Origin: Parachlorella kessleri
Lineage: Eukaryota > Chlorophyta > Trebouxiophyceae > Chlorellales > Chlorellaceae
Direction: 5' to 3'
DNA: 48,402 nucleotides
Assembly (NCBI GenBank): GCA_001598975.1
Contig: BBXU01000947.1
Coordinates: 1-48,402 of the forward strand
A program made the translations under genes and the position numbers. The notes under the pieces were generated by a model. That model worked only from the letters and a program-made list of their open reading frames with translations. It was not told the DNA's origin and made no database searches. Positions 37,801 to 48,402 of the stretch are shown here, in pieces (the first letter of the stretch is position 1; every line of letters begins with the position of its first letter).

Positions 37801-40800
37801 GCTCCATCCTGCAGTCAGTCCAGGGTGGACAGTTGGATCGCTAACCTGTGCCAGCAAGGGCTTGGCCTGGCCTGCCATGGTTTAGGGAAGAAGCCACAAG
37901 GCAGCCAAGCCGACCCTCTCAATTACATGCGGCAGGACGCAAGCAGGCGGCAACAAAGACACCCAGACAACAGCCGGCGGGCGGCCCGCCTTCGCGCCGG
38001 ATCGCCTATGCTAGGATGATCGTCTAGTAGTTCTTTACCTGTAAAGGTCCTCCGTGCAGTGGCACATGCAGTTGATGCAGTGGTTGCCGGGGAAGTGCTG
38101 GGCCACGCTTCGCTCCAGGCTGCGGTGGTACGCGCCCGACAGCAGGGGGCCCCCTTGTAGAGCGCTGCCCACAAGGCCGATCTGGCTCTGCACGTCCACC
38201 TTCACCCCATCCACGCCACACTCTGCACCAAACACAACCGGAAGCAGCCTCCAAGTTGCTCCCATCAGCGCAACCGTGACATGCGGCTAGCAACGACTGA
38301 ACCCAATGCTTGAAGGAACGCGCCAGGCTTCGACTTGTACAGCCATGCCTATGAAAGTTGCACATGCAAGGCCACCGCAGCTAAGCGTGTCAGTGTGGCT
38401 CCCATGGACGGGAGATGACACAGGTCTCTTCAGCGAGACGGGAAACCCTGATAATTCCTCACACACCCTTTCCAACCCGACCGTCTCAGCTACCAAGCAT
38501 GCTGTCCCAACAAACACATGCTTGGCTGAGAGGATCACCCGAAGCTCCCTGGCCGACCTCCAAGCTTCCCCATGAACACACGCTGTTCTCACAGCGAGGC
38601 ATACAGGTGACCAAGCCCACTGGCGCGCGTCTGGTAGGGCGTGTCTGCTTGGGCACGGGTTGTGTTGGGCATGCCACCCACCACACTGCCCCAACTACTC
38701 ACTCTGCAGGTAGGCGTGCATGTCGCTGTGTAGCAGGTAAGGGTCCTCCACAATGCCGGAACCAGCCAGCACAAACTGATTCCTGCAGCACGCACCAGCC
38801 AGCCAGCCAGTGTGCTCCATGTGCTTTTGTGGCCCCTGCAGCCCATGGCAGGGCATGCCACGCGCAGGCGGAGCGAAGAAAAATGCGCCGAGTGCAGGCC
38901 CACACAGCCCACCCTTCCATGCCTCAACTAGCTTCAGCACCTGGCACCGCTGCAGTCGGGCATGCCCGCCCAAGGTGTATGAAGCCACTGAACACACTGA
39001 ACACGCTGACCAGGCAAACATGGGGTCCACCTCCAGCAGCGTGGGGTTGGCACGGGCATAGTAGACCTTGGGGTGATACTTCTCCATGCTCGCCGTAGGC
39101 GCCACACCTGCAGCTGCAGCCAGCCTCGTTGGCTGCCGACCTGAGTAGGCCTGCCACACCCCTGGCTCACACTTTTTTGTGTGTGTGCAAGTTTGGTGTG
39201 CACGGACAGAGGTACATGGCTTGCTGTCACTTCAGTGTGCAAGGCCCATGAACTCCTGCAGGTCGCATGTCTGCAAACAGCCGGAAACATCCACTCTGAT
39301 GACTATACAACCCATCCATGAGAAGGCAGCAGCACCCGCAGCTTATAGCGCTGACCAGGGCTTACCACGCACCTGCCCAATAGCCAGCCAGCGCATGCCA
39401 GCACAACACATACTGGACCCCAAACTGCTGCTTGATGTCCCGCACCACGGCAGCCAGATCGGCTTTTCGCCACCTTGGCGTGTCAGGGCCGCTGCGCATG
39501 TGCACAAACTTGCTGTTGGCCCCAATGCCACTTAACCGCTGCAGCAAGGCCGGAAAGGACAGGGTTATAGTGAGCCTTGCAGGTCAGGTGTCTAGGGCCT
39601 CCATGCTCAAACATCACACAAGGGCGGCACATCACTGCCAGGTCAGTCCCAGAAGAGACGACACCTAGGGTCGATGCTGGTAGGTAGGTGCAGGCCAGCT
39701 GCCAGACACATGACATTTCACCGCATTCAGGGTACCATCCCAGCAAGCACATTACAGAGACATAGGCACGACTGCCTGAGGTCCAGCCAGGCCAGCAGCC
39801 CCCACACGTACCTGCGTGTGCTGGCTGGCGCTGGCATAGAACCTAAGGAAGGCGGGGCGCAGAGGCCCCCGCGCCAGCCTCCCAAACAGCCGTACGTGCC
39901 AGGAGCTGTAGCTGGCACCCTGCCAGGTATCAGGGCACCAGGTCGGGTGATGCTGCCTCACAAATCGTGACGGCTAGTACATGGTTGTTCAAACAGTGCT
40001 GTGCTGCCCTTGGGATGGGGCCACCGGGGGGTGATCGACGTCAAGGCAAAGGCTGTTGGGTAAGATCAGCCACACAAGACACCTGGCAATGCACAATGCC
40101 GCCAGCTGTCCATGACCAGGCCTTGAACTGACACCATCTGTATGTCCAGCTGTCATTTTCCCTGATAGCGCACGCAAAATGCTAGGCACACCTGCTTTTA
40201 CAGACATACCTGGAGCCAGAGCTTGATGACAAGAAGGAAGGTGGCAGCAAACCAGCTGAAGAGGCTTGCAGCTATGTCATACAGGAAGTCATATATGATC
40301 TCCCACAGTCTGCAGGCAACATGAGGGAGGCAGGCATGAGATCTTTATTTTTATGACAAAGACGATGCCCCACTCCTTTCATACATGAGCGCATGTAGCC
40401 AACTTGCCGTGCTGGCGAGTAAGCTGAGCTAACAGCATAGAATGGATGCTCTTCCGCCTTCTGCGACTGCTCTGCCAGGGGACCACAGCCCCGCAGACCT
40501 AGCACTTCAGCAGTCACCAGCAACATGCATGACCAGCCACTAGTGTCTGGAAACGCAAAGACAGCCGCTGCGCAAGGGAGCAGACCTAGTCCTCTCTGGG
40601 AGCCGTGGCGACGCCGGAAGTCCCCCTTCTCCCTCCTGCAACTCCGCCTGTCCCGCTTGCTCCTCCTCCTCCTCCTCCCCCTCCTCTTCAACCTCGTCCA
40701 GTTCTGCCATCAGCCTGCTCTGGCCGCGCAAGTCGCTGGCTGCACAAGCAGCAGGGACACACAGGTTTGTGATGGTAGCCTTGGCAATATAAGAGCTGCT

Positions 40801-43796
40801 GGTGGGCCCTGTTGGTGGGTCTTTCCACAACGGCCACCAAAGGATTTAGGCCTGATGCACACGTCATCCATCCCATGCTTGGGCCGACCCTAGTCTCCTA
40901 GCCGCAGCAGTCAGACTGAGAGGTGTGCAGACCCTTTGACTGGCGTCTGCACAGCAGGCAGCTGCACGGTCCACCCACGAGGGGCTCCCAGTGCCATCTG
41001 GCATCCAAGGCTTACGGCCAGGGCTGTTTGGCCTCTCTGCCTTCCCAAACAGTGTCCCATCCGGGGGCCCCGCAAACTTGCACTACCAACCTTCCCTCCC
41101 CAGCTACAGCCACCCCGGCTACCCCTCTCCACACCAGCCCTCCACCCCGCCGCAGCCCCACCTGCCACGATGCCCATGCTCTGCTGCAGCAGCGCGCGCT
41201 CCGCCCGCCGGCTGCTGCTGGCCTGCCGCAGCAGCCCCCGCTCCCCCGGGGGCCCCAGCTCCTGCGGCTCTGACAGCCGCCTGGTTAGCCAGCTGCCCCC
41301 CGAGCTGCTCACCAGGCCGCCCGAGGCGAACGGGGAGACCCCTGACTGTGCCTGGAAGTGCTGGGACGCGGCCCTGGAGTGGGCCGCGGTCAGAAAGGTG
41401 GCCCCGTTGCGGCCGGTACCGTGTTCAGGGTCACACTGGCTTGTCTGCAGGCAGGTCAAGACAACAGGAGGCACTCGTGGTTGGGTGGGTGGTTGAGTGT
41501 GCAACAGAGAAATGGCAAACCTGGTCATGGCCGTTCCAAGCCATGCAAGCACGGGGGCATGTGCATCTATATGCCAGTACAGCGCTGCAGGAGCCGGGGA
41601 GGATCAGCGTCCGCAGCGTGCCTGCCACCCGTCATCTATGATGAGCCAGCGGGGCTTGCACCCGCCCTTGTTGAGGCTGCTCAGCCCCTGGGCGATGCCC
41701 CTGGGGGACACGCGCGTGTAGAAGGCATCCCTGCACCCCAGCAGCAGATGCCACAGTCTGCCTGAGGCATCTCTCCATGTCGCACGCACTAGGCCCGGCC
41801 TCCTGCCACAATGTGGTTGCTCTTAAGCAGGTGGGACAAGGCAGACGCACACCCAGGCTAATCCTACCCCTACCAGGCCGGCCCTTGGCTGGCCTCAAAA
41901 GGCGTCAGCAAGCACAGCTGGTCACCAAACAAGCCTCTGACCCTTCTAGAACTTTCACCACCTTCAACAGGTGCCATGCACCACCCTGTCAGGCACCTCC
42001 ATGGCCTCTAGCGGATCAGGGCAATGAAGAAGGCTGGAGACCCACCCGTCCCCTGGACCCACCCACCCACGCACCAAGTGCACCAGCCAAAGTAGTCAAG
42101 TGCCTCTGGCATCTCCTTGTCCCAGCGGGGCGTGGCACCCCCCGACAGCCTGCCCGCCGCAACCACCGCGCGGTCCACCAGCTCGTAAGGGTCCGCCCCC
42201 GCTGCTGCCAGCAGCACGTTGGACCAGCGGTCGGCTTGGGTGGCGTCTGTGCCGCTTTCCACACGCACCCCCAGCTGGATGGGGCCCTGGCGGCCAGCCC
42301 TGCTTGCAGCCGCTAACAAGGTGTCATCACCAAGAAAGGCACATGCTATGGGGGTGTGTGTAGGCACCTGGCTGGCAGTCCTGGTTGGGGTAGCAATCCA
42401 GATGATCTGGGCAAGTTTTGAGAGCAGCTGGTGGAACATGCCAGGCTGGGTGAACGCATGCTATGCAAAGCAAGTAGCATGCTACACTAATACAACATGA
42501 AACCAATTTCGACGCCTGCTGTGCAGCACCGAGACAGAATGGTTATAGCCACAGGTCCCAAACACACCTCATGGGCAGCAGCTGAGCCCGGAAGCGGTCA
42601 TTGTCTATCAGGGGCAGCAGCAGAACATATGGCCCGCCGGCCCGCACTTCCAAGAGGAGGAACTGCATGGCACCCCAGCATGCTAGCCTGCCTCACGCAA
42701 CGGCAACAAGGTCATGGCCGGCGCTGTACTTCAGCATTCTTTGCCACCTGGGCACGGCGGATGACATGCCTGACCAAGTACACTGCTCGCAGGTATGGCC
42801 TAACCCCTGCCCACACGCATGGCCCGGCAATCACTGCCAGAGTATTGTGCACTTACAACTGAATCAATCAATGGCTCCATGCTCCGCTTGGACCAAGGCT
42901 TTAGTCATTTCTCATGCAAGCAGTTACAGGGTGAGAATGGTTTCCTTGCCTGAGTCTCTGGTGGCAGCTCAGAAAGGGATTTGGTGCCACTGAAGTGGGG
43001 CCACATCCACCAGAGAGTCAGCCGTGTGAGAGCAAAATATCGACAGCACTCAACCTGCAGGGGTAGTTGGTTGCCGGTTTTCTATTATGCCGTCATTGCA
43101 GGCCCCAGGGCACCGCAGTCAGCGAGCGCATTTTGGGGACCAGCACAGCATAGGCAAGGAGCGCCAGACTAGGAGCTCAAGAGCATGCTAGGCACCCTTC
43201 CCGCTCGCTTCGCTGCTGCTAAGTATTGGTGCCCAACTGGCCCCCATTGCACACCGCACACCAACCCCACCGCCCACCTGTCCAAGGATGCAGTCTACCC
43301 TGCTGGTGCTCCCCTGGAGACTCTCGAGCCCGAGGACTACCCCCTTTGCCCCTAACACACTGCCAGACTGCCAGAACGAGCTTGCTACACCCTGGACCAC
43401 AGGGGAGCCGTCTTCCAGCTCCAGTGTGGCCCCAGAGAACCGAAGGCGCGCAAGCTGGGAAGCTGCCAACAGTTTGGAGTTCCCATACCCGTCGTCCTGG
43501 GGCAGGAGTCCGCCAATGTGTGAACTGGCTTCAGGACAGGCGGAAGTGGTCCAAGGCATGGGTTTGTGCAGGTCTCGCCCGGATTTGCTAAAAGGGAGAC
43601 TTTGCCCTCGCAAGTATGCGCATGAAGTGCGCTGTGACGTCCAGACCTGCTCCCCCTTGCGTGGCAGGGCGGGGGCGCCAAGAGCGAGTGCGTTTGGTTT
43701 CACAAACCAGAACCTAAGATTTGGTACAAATGTCGGTATGCCAGCTCCGCAACCCGAGACTGTCATGGGATCAGCAGCCAGTGAGGTCTGTTGCAC
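34831..43796 (-). CDS. Raffinose synthase / alkaline alpha-galactosidase-like (SIP) GH36 protein
   Basis: Family members transfer or hydrolyse alpha-galactosyl groups (galactinol, raffinose oligosaccharides). Exons include ...-43278, 43054-42950, 42662-42568, 42299-42075, 41730-41622, 41444-41162, 40739-40586, 40309-40210, 39919-39812, 39538-39373, 39107 to about 38998, 38782 to about 38705, 38222 to about 38043, 37808 and on, ending TGA at 34831. Motifs in order: [86 protein letters not shown] (nucleophile Asp codon 38196-38194), [12 protein letters not shown] (likely acid/base region), [77 protein letters not shown]. About 210 extra residues lie between WLIIDDGWQ and [11 protein letters not shown]. 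The start is uncertain: the first exon is open from 43796, with other in-frame Mets downstream. Confidence 0.9.
36934..36960. repeat. Perfect 13-bp inverted repeat with 1-nt loop in a GH36 intron
   Basis: CATCATTGAGCTA, then G, then its exact reverse complement. A partial direct copy (ATCATTGAGCTA) also lies just upstream at 36922-36933. The intron lies between the exon ending VLRAQ and the exon beginning LPGRPTRD. Confidence 0.85.
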
Positions 43797-44385
43797 GCTT
43801 CCACCCCTTCCTCACCCATACCACCTTGAAATGTTGGGTTTGCACACTGAGAAATCTAGCGTGTATCGGTGCGGGACAGGTGGGGAGGTGTAGAAGTAGG
43901 AGTTTACAAGGCAAGGCTGCCTACAAGCACCTTGGCCTTGCAGCAAGCGGCACCGACTCTTGGAGACATTTATTAACAGTTCACCTTGAATTGTTCAACA
44001 GCAAAGACATGATCAGTCTACAGGAAGCAAGTTCCCTGCACCACGCTTTCAGACAGCAGCATCCTCCCCCTCAGCCATGCCCTCAGCGTGCCACTACCTT
44101 GTCCTGAAGTCGTAGGGTCCAAACAATGACAGCCTTCTACTGGGGCGTACCATCAGGCTACGACGCCTTGACTCTGCTTGGCAGCCTAGTCAAGGCAGCA
44201 TCTGTACCGGCCCGCGTGCGAAAAACATTCATGCTTTCTTGGAAGCTGACGCTGGATCGATGGGGCAAGCCGCGTTCACGCAATGGCTGGGGCGGCAGCC
44301 TTCTGTCATGCCCTCAAATCTATGCATTTGATAGTGGGCATCATTTTACTACTTCTTAGGGGCTGGTAATCGACTTGAGGGTCGG
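43797..44385. promoter_or_regulatory. Divergent intergenic region between GH36 and protease genes
   Basis: 589 bp without a supportable exon. It presumably carries both promoters, and perhaps a 5' exon of the GH36 gene, whose start is not fixed. No specific element is recognised. Confidence 0.4.
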
Positions 44386-47300
44386 ATGTCGAACCGGGGC
44401 CTCTGTCTTGCAGTGCTGCTGAGTGTCGCATGTGCGCAGACGGGAGCGGCCTTAGCAGCTTACCCAGGTGACTATAACCAAGCTAATCAGTGTCTTGTAG
44501 TGCAAGTTTGTGTCGGTCCCCCGCGTGGCATGTGTGACAAGCATTTCACTAGCCCAGGATGTGATCAGGTCACTTGCAGCTGGTGCTTTAGATCTCCCTA
44601 CAACCAACTGTGAGTGCCTGGTGCTTGACAGGGCGCCCACGGAGCTGGGCGGCTGGGCAACAGGCAGGGCTGGGCTGCCCTACTGGGGTGAAAGCGCTCA
44701 CCCTGCCTAGCACAGCAGAGACTGAGCAGCTCTCACAGCAAGGCCCTGACGGCTCGCTGGTGTACAAGCCATATGTGTTCGCCAGGGCGGCCCCGGTAAG
44801 TGCCTGCTACTGTGCATATATCCCGTATGCCTGACCCCAGAAGTAAGCAAATCCTACAAAGGTGACTGCCAGCTTGTTGCCTATGAGTTCACATAACCTC
44901 CTTTGCTTCTTGGTGTCCCCCGCCCTTGAAAGGGGGTCCACACTGTTATCAGTGCTGCGGCAACATCGCCTTCCTTGTTTGCAGGTGTCCTGGGCTTTTG
45001 ACTTGTTCAACAATGGGACTTGGATGGTCGGCACGGATGGCAGCCGGTCATGGCAGCTATGTATACAGGCCCCTGAGGCCCACTCTCTTACCGTATTGTT
45101 CAGGTGCGGTTGTGTGGTGGGCTTACCATAACCTGAGAACTGGTACTGTGTTTTGCGGCCCTGGTCTGGATAAGCCAAGGTGCGGTGCTGGCTAGCCTGC
45201 AGACCGCCACGTGCGGGCATTATGTGTGAGGAAGTCTTAAGCTGTCATGCAGTTGTGTCAATGTCATGCAGTTGTGAGCACCATATACTTGCATGTGTGC
45301 AGGACGCTGCAGCTTCCAGTGCAGTCAGATTTGTATCTCTATAGCCCAGCGGCTCAGGCGGTAGGCGTCTGTGGAGTTGGCTGCCAGCGCTTTACTGCGC
45401 TGAGCATGCGACAGGGGTCTCCTGTTCTGGCAGCACCCACGCCAGGTATGAGAAACAAGGACTGATGACCCCAGGCCACATCAGCATGGTTTCGGGAAAG
45501 AAGCTGCGCCCGGTTTCTCATCGCTGTGCCACTGGCAGTGTTGTTGCTGTCATGTGCCCACCACCTTGATATATGATGGAGTGACGCCTTGTCCAGCCTT
45601 GCATACCAGTTTGATGGGGCCCTGGCTGGGTGGGTACTTCTTCATCCTTTGCTGCTTGGTAGGGCCGCGCCATTGCAGCAAGCCAACTGTCCAGCCCAAA
45701 TGTGCCAGGCGCAGCCATGGTGCTTGCCCCTGATTGCTTGTTGTTCAGTGTTGAGCTTTGCATGTGGTTCCTGTGCCGCGCAGGCGACACCTTGGTGCTG
45801 GAATACTACCAGGCGCCGGCCACCACGGCGTCCCCCGCTGTGGAGATTGAAAAAGTGCTTTATGGGATCAAGCCCCTCCCGGCGGTGGGGCTCAAGTCTG
45901 CCTTGACGGTTGCGCTGGCAGCAGCCAACATCAAGCTGGAAAGCACTGCGGCCGGCAATAGCAATGGCGGCGATGGAGGGCTGGTTGACTCGGTGGATAT
46001 TGGCACTCCGGAGCCGGCACCCTCGGCCGACCCTTCGCCTGGCAACGACACAAGTGCTGCTTCCAATGAGATCATCGGCGATGCCGGACTGGCTAACGTT
46101 GATCCTGACAAGGTAGGCTGTGCCACGCATGTATGTAGTCTCTCCCGCTGCTGTGGGTGCCATACCTCTGGGACTTTCTCGCGTCCGTATGCAATGAAGT
46201 GAAGGTGTTGCAGCAAGCAAAGGTTACATGCTAGCCATGTTCAGCCTGCCAGCGCCTGTTGTCAGTAGCTTGAGGGACAGGACCAAGTCAGCATGGCTGC
46301 TGGATCAGCCCCGCCGTGCTCTCACCAGCCTGGCTCTTGCCGGACTGCAGATTGAGAAGATCTTGGAGGACGTGATTAGCCAGGGAGTTGGGCAGTCAGG
46401 CACCTGCCAGGTCAACGTAGAGTGCGACTCCCAGTGGACGGAGGCGGCCAACGCTGTGACCATGTTGGTCGGAATCAGCGAGAATGCTGGCTTCTACTGC
46501 ACAGGTGGAGATGTCCCTGGGGGTAATTGTAACGCTATGAAGCTGTAGGGCTACTCGTCAAGCAGAGCAGCACGTGCATCGTGAGGTGCAAGGTGCAGAG
46601 GTTGTTCTTGTGCAGTTCAAGCCATGACCCAAGATAATCTGTCCCTCGTCTGGTTCAAACTAAGTTTGGACCGTGGCCGCTGGCCCTGCGCAGTCCATGC
46701 GTGAGAGCCAGGCTGTCTTGACGGTGTGCGCGCCCCGACCTGGAAATATCTTCGCTGTGGGGGAGCCCGGTGGTAGACCTTAACGATTTCCTGCCGGCGT
46801 TGCTGGCCACCCCTGGTGCAGCCACGCTGATCAACGCTCCCAACCAGGAGCAGCTGCTCATTAGCGCCAATCACTGCCTGGCCCAGTTCAGCAAGGAGGA
46901 GGCCCAAGTGCTGTGGGGGGTGCTGTTCAACTACGAGGCACGCTGCGGCGGCAGCAGCCCTATGGAGTCCTCCTACGAGCTGCTGCAGGTAGTTGGGATG
47001 GTCGGGGAGTTTGTGGGTGGCGTGCCGCGCGAGTTGCAGGAGACCCTGCAAATCCTACTGCCGGGTGGCAGCGGTCGGCTGAATGTTATGTACCAGCTAG
47101 GTAGTTGGGATCAAGCCAAGGTGCACAGGGGCCTGGGAGGAGTTGGGATGAGGCTGGCCTGCCTAGCTAGTTGGTATGTTTATGTATGCGTTAGGCATAT
47201 GCTGGCTGCGACAGGATCTCCTTAGGAGGCAGAGGCTAAGTCGTGCACGGTGGTGCCAAGCCAAGGCCTCTGACAAGCCGGGCGCTCTCATGGTTAGCGC

Positions 47301-48388
47301 ATGTGTGTTGTATGGCCTGCGTGCAGGGGGCACAGGTGCTGTGGACTAACGAGGTCACAGATGTCTTGCTCCTCCGCCTGAATGATGAGATCCCTGAAGG
47401 TGTGTGAGCGCCTGGCCCACACACAGTGTCCCGTTTGCGCTGCGGTACGGTATAGGCATTTCATTTCTCCTTGAAGGGGGTTACAGCCCCAGGACCACAG
47501 GCCCCCAATGCAGCAAGGACGGTGCCGGGGTGTGCTGCTGATGAACATGCTGTGCTTGGCTGTTTGTATGGCTGCTGGTCGGTGGCGGAGAGGGCTGTGT
47601 GCGTCTTGCAGCTCTGGCTTGTGCAGGCTTGGGCTTGTGAGTGCTCCCATGCTGCCCTGGGCCGACCATGCCGAGATGTCTGCTGGCATGTAAGTGTAGG
47701 AAGTCGGCATAGAGTGTGCAGTGGCCTTTGAGTATGCTCACCCTGTCTGACAGGCCGGGCGGCTGGCAGAGTGCTCATCTGGCTTGCCTGTGTACTGTGC
47801 TGTGGTCCCCTCCCCTCAGGCTTCACTCCCTACTTCCTTGGCTGGGACGCCACCGGCGACAACCGGCTCACCCACGACCATGTGTGCATCAGCCACCCCA
47901 AGGGGGACCTGAAGAAGATTGCGTACGCCAACGACACCCTGACGCGGGGCAGCTGGTACCAGGGCACCCCTGAGCCCACCCACTACGTGGTGTCCTTTGA
48001 CAAGGGCCAAGTGCAAGGTGGCTCGTCAGGTGAGCAATGCCTTGAAAGGGGTGGAACTTCGGGTGCGTGTACCCAGCCTGCTGCCTGACCAAGGCGTTTT
48101 GGAGGCAGGCTTGCTCGAGATCTTTCCAAGCTCAGCATTATGGGGTAAACTTGGCGCAGCATGTATACTGGGAATGAGATGGCTTGAGCCGCAGGTTGTG
48201 ATGGAGCCTGACCTTCATAGGTGGACGGCTTGAGGCGCACCCACACCCACTGTTGTCTGGGTGCAGGGTCGATGCTTATCGACTCCACTACACACCTGGG
48301 CCTGGGCCCATTAACAGGCGGTACTGACAAAGATTGCAAGCCGGGTGGACAGGACCTGTATGGCTCGCTGGCTGTGGTGAGCGTGTGA
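44386..48388 (+). CDS. Secreted lysyl-endopeptidase-like S1 serine protease
   Basis: Ten exons join in phase: 44386-44467, 44632-44795, 44985-45103, 45303-45445, 45784-46112, 46351-46504, 46822-46988, 47327-47399, 47820-48029 and 48267-48388, giving about 520 residues. A signal peptide (MSNRGLCLAVLLSVACAQTG, cleaved near AALA-AYP) precedes a propeptide with SWAFDLFNNGTW and LQLPVQSDLYLYSP, like the beta-sandwich prodomain of bacterial lysyl endopeptidases. A Ser/Pro/Asp/Asn-rich linker (about 46000) follows. The catalytic core shows CQVNVECDSQW, LISANHCL (His), TDVLLLRL (Asp), HDHVCISHPKGDLKKIAYAND and GGSSGSMLID (Ser); the Ser is the second in GSSGS. Lys specificity is inferred from similarity only. 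An intron splits the Ser motif (after SS). The end is uncertain: TGA at 48386-48388 follows YGSLAVVSV, but GTG|GTGAGC at about 48376 is also a good donor, so another exon may lie beyond the window. Confidence 0.88.
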
Positions 48389-48402
48389 GAGGGGGGGGGG
48401 GG
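48389..48402. other. Poly-G run at the window end
   Basis: The last bases are GAG followed by an uninterrupted G run. This could be a natural microsatellite or an assembly break; the sequence alone cannot tell. Confidence 0.6.

Noticed and set aside
44126..44359. 77-codon plus-strand frame between the GH36 and protease genes
   Set aside because: No family motif, no splice continuity with the signal-peptide exon at 44386, and a size expected by chance.

Overview
The window is nuclear DNA of a green alga, most likely a trebouxiophyte-type chlorophyte. The reasons are GC-rich coding sequence, many short exons separated by introns of roughly 150-400 bp, plant-type protein families (SABRE, NDT-type NAD carrier, raffinose synthase/SIP) and an alga-type ubiquitin (Ser19, Glu24, Ala57). 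No continuous ORF is a whole gene. I built the models by joining exons at AG/GT (and some GC) borders, checking reading phase and comparing with remembered family motifs. No search was run.

Layout. (1) complement(<1..1471): 5' part of a long-chain acyl-CoA synthetase (LACS), leaving the window on the left. (2) 1669..4462 (+): TAM41, mitochondrial CDP-diacylglycerol synthase, 8 exons, head-to-head with LACS. (3) complement(5185..25835): a 20.6-kb SABRE/Hobbit (BLTP2) bridge-like lipid transfer protein gene with about 45 exons and roughly 3,500 codons, tail-to-tail with TAM41. (4) 26469..29671 (+): NDT-type mitochondrial-carrier-family transporter, 8 exons. (5) 30479..33954 (+): a six-unit polyubiquitin gene in which an intron sits at the same codon border between all units. 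(6) complement(34831..43796): raffinose synthase/alkaline alpha-galactosidase-like GH36 protein with a large insertion. (7) 44386..48388 (+): secreted lysyl-endopeptidase-like S1 serine protease, 10 exons, ending at the right window edge in a poly-G run.

The first three genes all concern glycerolipids: acyl activation (LACS), CDP-DAG synthesis (TAM41) and inter-membrane lipid transport (SABRE). The rest look like unrelated housekeeping or accessory genes. I saw no tRNA, rRNA, CRISPR array or recognisable transposon.

The most unusual signals are: at least six GC-AG introns, each supported by reading phase, spread over three genes; the exon-per-unit polyubiquitin; the roughly 210-residue acidic/hydrophobic insertion in the GH36 enzyme; and a bacterial-looking lysyl endopeptidase broken into ten exons.
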